From Metridium senile (lineage: Eukaryota; Cnidaria; Anthozoa; Actiniaria; Metridiidae): a stretch of 64,000 nt of DNA. A model generated the notes under the pieces. It searched no databases, was not told the DNA's origin, and worked only from the letters and a program-made list of their open reading frames with translations. This document shows, piece by piece, positions 31,952-40,944 of this stretch. The DNA lies in the NCBI GenBank assembly GCA_949775045.1, contig OX459095.1, positions 33,400,564 to 33,464,563 of the forward strand, in the 5' to 3' direction. How positions within the stretch are numbered: the stretch's first letter is position 1; each line of letters opens with the position of its first letter. The position numbers and the translations under genes are program-made.

Positions 31952-34455
31952 TTAAAAAATTGTTTGCAATACACTAAATCTTGTCATCTTTTGACAGTCT
32001 CGAATTCTTCCAATGGCATTTTCGTTGTAAATACGAAGTGTTGCTATGTCAAAATTGAGACAAATATCATTCTTATCATATTGACATTTATATTTAATAG
32101 GTGGTCTGTTGTGATGCAGCCCTCGTTCATGACATAAATCACTTATAGCAAACCCCTTATCTGTCATGACTGTTTTCCCAGGAGGGCAATACTCCAAAGC
32201 TCCAATCTCTTCAGTTAGCTTTTCATCTGAAATTGTTCCTGGATAGGCATCTGAACATTTGCACAATTCTCCATGGGGAAAAATCCAGACAGAAATTTTT
32301 CCGGTTGTATGGTTCTTATAATGACTGAAGGTGACATTGTTCAGATCAAAGTTTTCAGATTGAGCAATCCATGTTTCAGTGTTATCGCCCAGTATGACAC
32401 AGTCACCAAACCCTGCATCAATGAACTTCTTTGGCATGTGTTTCTCTAAAAATCCAGGAAGAGGTTTGAGATCAATTGACTCAAAGACAGTACGGATCAA
32501 TGTCATCCAAGCAACAAAAATTCTGGACATAGTAGAAGAGCTCCCCCCAGCTAATTTAGCCATTATTCCAAGATCAATAGCATGTCTTGCAATAGTAAGA
32601 GCAACCAGAAGCTCTGACTGACAATCAAGTAGTTTATTGTTGGAATCAATTAGTTTTTTTTCCTTCTCAATACAATCCGGGTAAATCAGTAGGTGTTCAA
32701 ATGGTGATAGACAGTCATAAAGGCAATCAAACTCCCGAACTGTGAGGCCACACATGTAAAAAAAACTCTTTGTCATCCCTTTTCAAATTAATATAGTTAA
32801 ATGTTCTCTTTTTATTTTCAAATTGCAATCTACTATTCCTCTCCACATACTCAAAGCATCTATCTTGTAGTAGTTTAATTTCGTTCTTAAGTATTTCCTC
32901 GTCCATTAACTGTTTTGATAAAGAGTCATTTTCCGATTTTAATTTCTCGAGTTCTTGTTGCAGAAAACGATTTTCTTTTTCCACACCTTTAATTGTCTTT
33001 AATTTTTTACGTGGAACAACTTCACTTCTTTCTCTAAGGGGTTTCTTTTCTTTGATTCTGTAACTGACTGTCCATGTGTTTTAACACAAGCTATCTTCCG
33101 TTTTGCTTCCTTACTAGAGAGAGTTTTCACTTTTTTCTTACTTGAGCGATTCTTCACTGTCTCAAACTTTTCCAGTTGTTCGTTCGAGCAAATGAGGTCA
33201 GGAATATGATTTAAAGATCGTCTTATACCCCCAGTCCAATGGGCGGAACAGATAACTTGCTTTCTCTTTCTCATGGATTGCTCAATCTGAAACTAATGGT
33301 TTCCTTTCGTCCGAAAGATCAAATTGTCACTACAACAAAAATAAGCAGTGATTTACAGAGAGTTCAAAATTGGTGCCTCGAGAACAGCCTCCTACTGAAC
33401 CCTGAAAAAAACAAACTACTTTTATTTGGTAGTCGTCAAATGTTAACAAAAGTTGATGATTTTCACGTGACTCTTATGGACAAACAGCTTACACCATCGC
33501 ATGTAGCAAAGGACCTCGGAGTATTATTAGACAGTAACTTGACATTCAACGAACATATAGCATACGCAACATCATCGTGCATGGCACGTCTGGGACAAAT
33601 TAATAGAGTAAAACATTGTTTTGATAAGCATACATTAATTATACTAATTAACGCCTTAGTCTTTAGTAAGCTTTTCTATTCCTCGTCTGTTTGGAGCAAT
33701 ACTACTGAACGTAATCTCAATAAGATACAGCTTGTACAAAATTTTGCATGCAGAATTGTCTCTAGTGCAAGAAAGTATGACCATATTACACCTTTATTAA
33801 AACAACTTAAATGGCTACCAATCAGAAACCAACTTAATCTCAAGAAAGCAACTCTAGTTTTTAAATGCGTTAATGGGACGGCCCCAAGCTATTTATCTGA
33901 TCAATTTATAACCAGGTCAAGTATCTCAGGCCGTCAAACTAGGAATTCTCAAATGTTAAATATACCACTTTTTAAGACAGCAACAGGACAACGTTCATTT
34001 TATTACCAAGGGGTAAAGCTTTGGAATGAATTAAGTGACGATATTAAATTAAGCAAAAACGCTACTGTTTTTAAACATTCAATGAAAAGAGAGCTATGGC
34101 TCCGATTTATCAATGGATAGATATTAATTAGATATTTATTAGTTTAGACAAATTATATTCATTAATTTAGAAACTTATTAATCTTTGTAACTATACATAT
34201 ATAATAGCACCTAGTCATTCATATTTAGCTTTGTATTATATTATTTACTTGTTGTATTAACTTCTGAAAAGCCCTGTTAAGGGACGAAGTATTAAAGTTT
34301 ACATTTACATTTCTCCACTTAATATTATCGTTTTTCAGTATCGCAGAATATATTCTCCTTAATTCTGGGTCAACAGGCAATTTGTAGTAACTTATACCCT
34401 TTGTTCGCCAGTTATTTTCGCAAAGAGCGCTGGCACAAGTCCAATGCCAAACCAT
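31952..34455 (-). pseudogene. THAP plus DDE_Tnp_4 transposase of ISL2EU element, interrupted
   Basis: From ATG 34455 the minus strand encodes a THAP zinc finger (CASALCENNWRTKGISYYKL, then PVDPELRRIYSAILKNDNIK). The LINE at 33273-34309 splits it. On the far side of the LINE it resumes in frame with RKQVICSAHW, the C-x2-H half, and HIPDLIC. A basic linker follows, then after a frame change near 33030 a coiled coil (ENRFLQQELEKLKSENDSLS). After a second shift in an 8-T run (about 32757-32764) comes the DDE domain, with D in ILGDNTETWIAQ, D in TVMTDKGFAISD and the E region NENAIGRIRDCQ. THAP-DDE proteins cut and join transposon ends. Apart from the LINE and the two shifts it is well preserved. 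Confidence 0.8.
33273..34309 (+). mobile_element. 5'-truncated LINE inserted in the THAP exon
   Basis: Encodes the C-terminal part of a jockey/CR1-like reverse transcriptase: LQRVQNWCLENSLLLNPEKN, KDLGVLLDSNLTFNEHI, LVFSKLFYSSSVWSNT, YDHITPLLKQLKWLPIRNQL. It is closely related to the LINE at 16047-18158. The 3' end CTGAAAAGCCCTGTTAAGGG is followed by a short TTTACATTTACATT tail. A 6-bp duplication TTTCTC flanks it (33267-33272 and 34310-34315). Removing the LINE and one duplicate rejoins the THAP frame exactly. Confidence 0.88.
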
Positions 34456-34680
34456 TTTTTATGGAAAGTTCTACATGTGTTCGTGTTTACAAGGACGCCA
34501 TCTTGGATTTTTGTCCGGCTTAGTACCCAGTCTCTAACGGTTTGAAATCCGGCAATAAAAAGCAAAAAGTATCCTTGTTTACAAGTTGCCGAATCTCCCG
34601 CTCTTTTTATTGAGCCCAGAGTCTTTTAAAAGTATCAGCGGTACTTCAAAACCGCTGACCAAAAACACAGAAACTTTTGG

Positions 34681-34841
34681 CCAATCACGTTTGAGTTTAT
34701 ATGCTGTTCCTGTCCAGTCCAATCAGAAACGACTATAGTTCTGCAAGTATAAAGCATGCTCGCTCACTCGCCTACGGTCTTTTTCCAGCCCATTCTTCGT
34801 TCGGTAAAGTTACAACAAACTATTAGTTTTAAGTCATTATG
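34681..34841 (+). promoter_or_regulatory. Candidate pol II promoter with two CCAAT boxes and TATA
   Basis: CCAAT at 34681-34685 and 34719-34723, then TATAAAG at 34748-34754, and the first ATG (34839) about 85 bp downstream in the context TTATGG. This is a textbook order for a vertebrate- or sponge-type core promoter, and it drives the recombinase-like gene fragment that starts MASENKEDTE. A near-perfect CAGCGGT/ACCGCTG palindrome lies upstream at about 34637-34657. Confidence 0.5.
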
Positions 34842-34984
34842 GCCAGTGAAAACAAGGAAGATACTGAAACGATCTGGAAAAGCTAAAGAAACTTTTCGGC
34901 GAAAAAAACGCAAAAGCATTCGCGGGTAAGTCCGAATTCAGTGAAATAACTGAGCCTTATTTTAGCGCCAATATTCCTTCGTCT

Positions 34985-35119
34985 ATAAATTGAAAATAAT
35001 TACAAACTGAATCCCCAAAATGGGAATAAAATAAGACTGAACTTTCAACAAAAAAAAAACAAACAAACATGGGAATAAATTGAAATTAATTACAAACTGA
35101 ATCCCAAAAATGGGAATAC
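34985..35119 (+). repeat. Two TACAAACTGAATCCC repeats, right side
   Basis: TTACAAACTGAATCCC(C/A)AAA then ATGGGAATA(A/C)A occurs at 34996 and 35091, about 95 bp apart. The same unit is at 28706 on the left of the transposon. They lie in the first intron of the recombinase-like gene. Confidence 0.6.
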
Positions 35120-35492
35120 AATGGTCTCCTGCAAGAAGAAAAGATAAGTATTGCTTCTATGAGTCTGAAGAATACGAACGGTGTGACTGGCATGGACCAC
35201 ACATTGATATGCACTTGAAAAGAACACACGGGCTGGATAAAGACAACGAGTTGTTCAAAGACCTGAAAGCTCTAGCATCTCACAAAGCCAGAGACAAAGA
35301 CAAGACCTCCCATTGTTGAAATACAGTTCAGTCAGGACGCAGACAATGATGACCGAGACGACTCCCAAGTGATAAACAGAAGACCCAAGAGAAAGCGCAT
35401 GGTGATGGAAAGCGACGAAGAGGAGCAGGAAGAAGCAAGTCCCAAGAAAGGAACGTCAAACAGGACCCAACAATCACGTGATGATGAAGACG

Positions 35493-35954
35493 ATATAAGT
35501 CAAACGTTGCAAAACCTAACCCAAAAGCAAGTGGAGCAGAACGAGATCAGCGTTGGTGATGTTGATGATGAAGATGATGATGCATCAGATGATGACGATG
35601 GTGATGATGCAGTCAACCTAAAAGACGCCAACCTAAAAGTGACACGCTTTTTAGTGGTAAGATCATGTCTATGACTCATACTATACCCCATGGTTTCTAA
35701 TATATATATGTCTTCTCCCTTTAGGAGCAATTCTTTGACATAGAGGCAGAAGAGGAGCCCAGACGTTTAAGCGAAGCTGATTAAGCTGACAAAGGTGATT
35801 CTCCGGACGATGTAGATGCTGAAGAGGATCCTGATGAAGATGCTGAGGAAGATCCTGAAGAAGATACTGAAAGAGATCCTGAAGGAGATTCTGAAGGAGA
35901 TTTTGAATAAGATGAAGATTTTGCGAGTTCTAAAGAAGATTACTCCAGTTCTTG
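35493..35954 (+). repeat. 462-bp duplicated block, copy 1
   Basis: Identical to 36620-37081 except for a single visible change (GATACTGAAAGAG versus GATACTAAAAGAG). It contains the acidic exon, its 67-bp intron and part of the next exon. Offset 1127 bp, same orientation. Confidence 0.9.
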
Positions 35955-36619
35955 TAGCGAAGAAAATACATCACAACTGGAAGGCAACAACGAGGAGACC
36001 GCTGACCCTTATGGTTCACACTACGGCCCAAAAACTCTATAAGAGGTACTGGTAAAGGGATTCAACCACCATCTTCAGAGTCCAGATGGCGGTATGAAAA
36101 CTCTAAAGAATAGAAATACACTTTGTAATCAGGTGTTAGCCATTGCAAAAGCAATTGGAAACCCCAAAGACCTCAAACACCACTTCGACAAGAAGGTTCT
36201 CTACACGAAATTCTCTCGACGAGAGGAAGGCAGATCCAAAGAGATGATTGAGTGGGTACAACATCATGGTCTATTTGCACACCTATTCCAACTTTTCAAA
36301 GTATCTGCTAAACACATTTGGCCCAATGACAGTTGAGGTAGGCATTCTCACACAATCACAGTCTCTCACAATATATATTTTTGCAATTTGATTCAGCTCA
36401 AGATAGAATTAATGACTCTGATTGATGCTCTACCGAACTGGCGATCATCTCTGAGATCAGTGAGAGCTAACAAAAACTCTGTGAGGCAGTGGGAGGAAAG
36501 GCAGACTTAAATCACACCAGAACAGATGAAGTCGATGAATGTATTGTGTTAAGATGAAAAGCCTGCTTGACAATCCCCAGACCCGCACACGTGAAGAAGA
36601 AGAATGCCTAGAGGTCAGT

Positions 36620-37081
36620 ATATAAGTCAAACGTTGCAAAACCTAACCCAAAAGCAAGTGGAGCAGAACGAGATCAGCGTTGGTGATGTTGATGATGAAG
36701 ATGATGATGCATCAGATGATGACGATGGTGATGATGCAGTCAACCTAAAAGACGCCAACCTAAAAGTGACACGCTTTTTAGTGGTAAGATCATGTCTATG
36801 ACTCATACTATACCCCATGGTTTCTAATATATATATGTCTTCTCCCTTTAGGAGCAATTCTTTGACATAGAGGCAGAAGAGGAGCCCAGACGTTTAAGCG
36901 AAGCTGATTAAGCTGACAAAGGTGATTCTCCGGACGATGTAGATGCTGAAGAGGATCCTGATGAAGATGCTGAGGAAGATCCTGAAGAAGATACTAAAAG
37001 AGATCCTGAAGGAGATTCTGAAGGAGATTTTGAATAAGATGAAGATTTTGCGAGTTCTAAAGAAGATTACTCCAGTTCTTG
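36620..37081 (+). repeat. 462-bp duplicated block, copy 2
   Basis: Second copy of 35493-35954. It joins directly to unrelated sequence at both ends (TCAGTA before, CGAATGCC after), with no microhomology longer than a few bases, and interrupts the recombinase-like gene. Confidence 0.9.
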
Positions 37082-37167
37082 CGAATGCCTCGGACCGATT
37101 CTCCCATATCTTAGCCATATAGGTCTGTTGGGCATTGTGTGTGGGTTTACCTGGTGAGAATATAGTA

Positions 37168-37417
37168 CTATTTCAATTAACGTTGTCCATCTGGAATGGT
37201 CGATCTGAGACCGATAGGAATTGTGGGAGCTCGTTAAACTGCAAATACACTATAATAATCATGCTCGAATATTAATGTTTACTTCTGAAATACTGTTATC
37301 AGTAATTCAGCACCATTCAAGTGTGATTAAAACAGTGTATTTGAAATTTAATGAACTCCCAAAATTCCTATTGGTCTTAGATCAACCATTCCAGATGGAC
37401 AGCGTTAATTGAAATAG
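37168..37417. repeat. Hairpin MITE of about 250 bp
   Basis: CTATTTCAATTAACGTTGTC then CATCTGGAATGG at the left end is inverted at the right end (CCATTCCAGATGGACAGCG then TTAATTGAAATAG). Arms extend about 90 bp, with an interior of about 70 bp. Non-coding. Confidence 0.75.
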
Positions 37418-37609
37418 GTGTATATAGTTTGTATATATTTTTTGTGTTCCTTGGTTGACATTTTATTACAAGTAACATAATTCTGACATTACTACCCCTC
37501 CCCTACAGAATTTTCTCTTCCCAGTACTTACAGTAAGGTAAGACATGGAATTTTAGCTCCGTGATCAATCACGTTTTATTGATTTTCATTGCTCGAAGTC
37601 ACATATTGG

Positions 37610-37762
37610 AGTAATATATCAAACACGAGAAAGAGTGTTTCATCAGGTTTTCAAACACCGAAAAATGGGTTGAAAAAACGAGGCGCAGCCGAGTTTTTTG
37701 GGGCCCATTTTAAGGTGTGTGAAAACCTGATGAATCACCCTTTCGAGTGTTGGATATTACTT
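37610..37762. repeat. Hairpin MITE related to 27319-27470
   Basis: GAGTGTTTCATCAGGTTTTC then AAACACC is inverted as GGTGTGTGAAAACCTGATGA then ATCACCC. Partial further pieces of the family (GTGTTTCATC, TTTCAAAC) lie at about 28220 and 37829. Interior is rich in AAAACGAGGC. Confidence 0.65.
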
Positions 37763-38215
37763 CTCAAATTATTGGATAATTATTGCAGAAATTCAAATTA
37801 AAGCGAAGTTGGCTTAATTTTATGCAAGTGTTTCATCAGATTTCAAACTCCTTCATGCTAGTGATTTTGTCTTTGTTTTCTCTTCATTAATTATTCATGA
37901 GTTTTAGAAGTAGTAAGGCATGTTTCTAAATAGAAGGGGAAAGTTTAGGAAGAATAATTGTTGTCAAGAATACTTTTAATCACTTCTTATGAGGCATTTT
38001 CTTCCTGATATTATAGAGTTTCACTGTTGGCCGAGAGACAAGATGGCGGACACTCGGGGAGGGGAGGGTGTAAATATCATTAAAAATGACATAACTTTGC
38101 ATGCAGTGCACCGATTTTAATCAAATAAATGTTGTTTTAATGCTTGTGGAAAACCGTTTTTTTCGTATGCTCATATCATTAGTAATTAATATTATATTAA
38201 TTAGTAGATTTGATC

Positions 38216-38332
38216 ATGGAAAAGAAATCATCAAAGAAATCGACAAAAAATGAGCTCATCTGCCACCTAGAGCTCATGCAATCAGGCTGGCACAATGCTA
38301 AAACAAAAGGCTACACCGGGTATGCTCATGTG
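38216..38332 (+). CDS. Possible 39-codon first exon
   Basis: ATG at 38216 opens a frame starting MEKKSSKKSTKNELICHLE and ending GYTGYAHV at a perfect GTAAGT donor (38333). A candidate next exon starts after TTATTTAG at 38400 (MEESFKIVAK) but stops quickly. Basic N-terminus, no family recognised. It could be the first exon of the recombinase-like gene that resumes at 39355. Confidence 0.3.
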
Positions 38333-38339
38333 GTAAGTA

Positions 38340-39350
38340 CTTTCCTCTCTAGTATAGAATAAGTATAGTGTAGTGTATTATAGTAAATTCCTACTTATTT
38401 AGATGGAAGAATCGTTCAAAATAGTGGCAAAGTAAGCTAATGTTGAGAAGAAGATCGACTGGCCCCGAGAGAAGCCCTTGGCACGGTTGGAAATTTTCGC
38501 TCTATTTTGGGCAAACTTTCAAAATGCAGCGCAGGGCCTGGGACTAAGTTTATTAAAAACAAGATGGCCGCCAATAGTGAGGAGGTTGTCCTTCAATCAA
38601 TAATATCTGCATTGAAGGGGGAAAAACGTCGCCAGCGACCTTCGAGCAGCTCTTCTCTTCTTGCTCCCCATCAAAGAAGTTATCAGGTCCGATCTTGATC
38701 ATGGCAAACTTTGTGACAAATGTTCACTCATAAAAAGCGATAAATTGACTAGTTTTGACTTATCTTGTATACCTATAATGCCTCTATTGTGGTTCTATGG
38801 TTTCCCTTTGACCAAAACATAGCTATTTTATCCGTAAATACTTTCCGAATTTGAGGGGAAAACGATCTAAAAAAGCCTGTTGGCCATTAGAATCGGCTCT
38901 GATGTTCAATCAAAGTGTTTTTGGTGAAAAAAAAGCAAAATATAGCAGTATTATATATCAAAATAAACCTTGAAAACCGGCGAAAATGAATCTTTGGCTT
39001 ATATAAACATTCTAGGCACCAGTCTCCCGTAATCGTCCATGAAGCACAAAGGACACCCGGTCAGAAATCAAAAAATCCCGCTGGCCGAGAAAACTATTAA
39101 AGTAGGGGACTGGAAACTAGGGACAATAGTCTTGCCCAAAACAGAGCGCTAATTTCCAACCGTGTGGTAAATGGTGGGCAGGTCCTGTGTAAGTACACAA
39201 AATAACATTTTCTCCATACGTTCCAGAAGGTACATTTACAAACAAGATGAAAGCAATTGTTTTTTTTTTTATCATATTTGCAGCTGAACAAGATTTGTTA
39301 AGTGAAAACTTCAACTGGGGGCAGGAAGCTCCTTAGTAATTGCATATTTT
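38340..39350. other. No supported gene
   Basis: A short WPREKPLARLEIF-like coding patch lies near 38460-38500, with a TGCAGGGCCTGGG stretch after it. Otherwise stops in all frames. No repeat with clear borders is seen. Confidence 0.3.
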
Positions 39351-39367
39351 TTTATCTCAGGAACACC

Positions 39368-39723
39368 CTGTAGAGACTCAGCTGTCAACCGAGCAGAATG
39401 ACTCATGTAGTGTTATTGAGATAGATGTGGTAAGTTATGATATATAAACCATATCTCTAACCCTTTAAACAGACAAAGTAATGAAGAAATAGAAAAGGAG
39501 GCAGCGTGCTTTGTTGAGTTATAGAACACGCGGGGATTTTAAGAAGACGAGAGAAGCGTTAGGAGAGGCACGACGCATAGCGGAGTGCTTCTCAGCGCTT
39601 ATCAAGTCTTCTTAAAATCCCCAAGGTGTATATATTCTGTAGAGACTCAGCTGTCAACCGAGCAGAATGACTCATGCACTGTTATTGAGATAGATGTGGT
39701 GAGTTATGATATATAAACCATAT
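39368..39723 (+). repeat. 87-bp direct duplication flanking a hairpin
   Basis: 39368-39454 and 39637-39723 are near-identical (offset 269) and carry an exon end VETQLSTEQNDSCSVIEIDV with its GTAAGT/GTGAGT donor. Between them a hairpin has GGGGATTTTAAGAAGAC (39533-39549) inverted at 39607-39623. Duplication plus hairpin suggests an insertion with a long target duplication or a template-switch event. Confidence 0.7.
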
Positions 39724-39729
39724 ATAAAC

Positions 39730-40869
39730 CAGGGAAAGCGAGCCAGCACAGTCAGTAAGAAGAACAACTACAGTAGTAATCCCAACGATGGACAAGCACA
39801 ACCTTCTAAGTCCTTATGGAGAGAGTATGTCGGCATATTACAACCATCTGCAGCTGCCACATGGTGGGCAACGAACCCCATCATACGCAAAGGCGGAGAT
39901 GTCGAAGCTTCAAACCCTGGCTTATCATGGTCACAACAACCCAACTACTGCCAAGACTCTAGTTGAGGTCTGGTCAGAGCCCCTCCGGATTTGGACTAAA
40001 TTCTTCGAAGAATCGCTAATCACAAACTCCAGACAAGCAACTACTCTTAAAGGTTATTCTCAAACCCTTCAAAAGTACCTAATCTTCCTTACGACACGAG
40101 TGGCTCCTCAGGGATTTAAGTTGCAGGAGGACGATATCAAAATATTGGAGCGCCTGCAGCAGTACCAGCCAAAGTGGTGGCACTCCATGTCGAAAGAGTG
40201 CTCTGCCAAAAGAAGTGAGCAGCTTAAGCGGGATCAAGCAAATCTCATCGAAATCGAAGAAATGAAGAGGGTAATTGAGTCCAGCGTCTTCAGCCAGTAC
40301 CGGGACAAGCTGCTTTATCTCTTTGAAGCTAAGAAGAACATGGGTTTCTGGCCCAAAGTTGCTACTAGAGACCTTACCCTACTGAGGAACTTCCTCTCAT
40401 TGCAGCTCATTGTGTGCCACGCAGGAATGAGCTGGGATGGTATCGAATGTAACCTTGAGGAGTTTCAAGATCGTATGTTAACAGAAGACAGCACATATGT
40501 GGTGAATGTGGTTCACCACAAATACAGTTACTCAGGCCCGCAACCGTTCTTTTTGACAGCGCAAGATATCAAATTGTTTGAGGCATACATTGGTGGTGTT
40601 CGAAGCTCGTCGGAGGGCAAGCATCAGCCCTATCTGTTCTTCACCGAGACCGGCAGAAAAGTACGACCCAGCGGAGTGAGCAGGATGCTCCTCTCGTTCT
40701 GTGAAGTGTCGGGAGCTCAAATAACAAAACCCATCCATTTAACAGCAATACGTAAGATGTGGGTAAGCCACATGGAAATGAGTGGGAAGAGCGAGGCAGA
40801 AAAGAAAGATCTAATCTAGCCGTACTAATGAAGCACTCAAGTGCGAAGGACTGGAGGTGGCACCATTAG
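39730..40869 (+). pseudogene. Tyrosine-recombinase-like protein, catalytic half degenerate
   Basis: After an acceptor CCAG at about 39731, coding leads into the main frame (39788-40819, 343 residues). It has a core-binding-like region (TLKGYSQTLQKYLIFLTTRV, WWHSMSKECSAKRSEQLKRD) and a catalytic-like half (LLRNFLSLQLIVCHAGMSWD, HHKYSYSGPQPFFLTAQDI, PYLFFTETGRKVRPSGVSRM, IHLTAIRKMWVSHME). After a one-base frame change near 40817 the reading AVLMKHSSAKDWRWHH replaces the usual (L/M)M.HS..TA..Y tail, so the nucleophile Tyr is not visible. The first catalytic Arg also appears lost (HAGMSWDG). Probably a domesticated or dead relative of Crypton-type recombinases. Confidence 0.55.
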
Positions 40870-40944
40870 ACAACTAGCGTATACTGATCAAGTCCTAACT
40901 GTAGAATATATAAAACGCGAGGCTGTGCGCATGTTTTTTTCCAG

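Larger units (their letters stand above)
28957..34556. mobile_element. ISL2EU/IS4EU-type DNA transposon, near complete
   Basis: A perfect 30-bp terminal inverted repeat, beginning ATTGCCGGATTTCAAACCGT, lies at 28957-28986 and (inverse) at 34527-34556. Inside are two convergent genes: a YqaJ nuclease gene starting 122 bp from the left end, and a THAP-DDE transposase gene starting 71 bp from the right repeat. This two-gene content (DDE transposase plus YqaJ-type nuclease) is the published hallmark of the ISL2EU/IS4EU superfamily. The total is 5.6 kb, or about 4.5 kb without the nested LINE (33273-34309). A TA-flanked MITE (31775-31915) lies between the two genes. The target duplication could not be fixed because the exact outer ends are uncertain. 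Confidence 0.8.
34839..36615 (+). pseudogene. N-terminal part of a tyrosine-recombinase-like gene, decayed
   Basis: Exon 1 starts MASENKEDTE and in a shifted frame continues LEKLKKLFGEKNAKAFA to a GGTAAGT donor. A C2H2-like exon follows (35134-35319, DKYCFYESEEYERCDWHGPH, then IDMHLKRTHGL), then an acidic exon to a GTAAGA donor (about 35658) with a 67-bp intron and TTTAG acceptor (35724). The frame then carries EQFFDIEAEEEPRRLSEAD, three in-frame TAA stops, and a core-binding-like segment (VKGFNHHLQSPDGGMKTLKN, NQVLAIAKAIGNPKDLKHHF), another short intron (36337-36400), and LIDALPNWRSSLRS. The catalytic half is absent here and a similar protein's C-terminal half lies at 39730-40869. Pseudogene. 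Confidence 0.5.

Noticed and set aside
35725..36050. Alternative genetic code because TAA occurs three times in an otherwise open acidic frame
   Set aside because: Other pseudogenes in the window are stopped by TAG and TGA too, and the intact LINE and YqaJ genes end normally with no internal TAA. Decay is the simpler reading.
40532..40738. Minus-strand 68-residue ORF
   Set aside because: Shadow of the recombinase-like frame on the plus strand.
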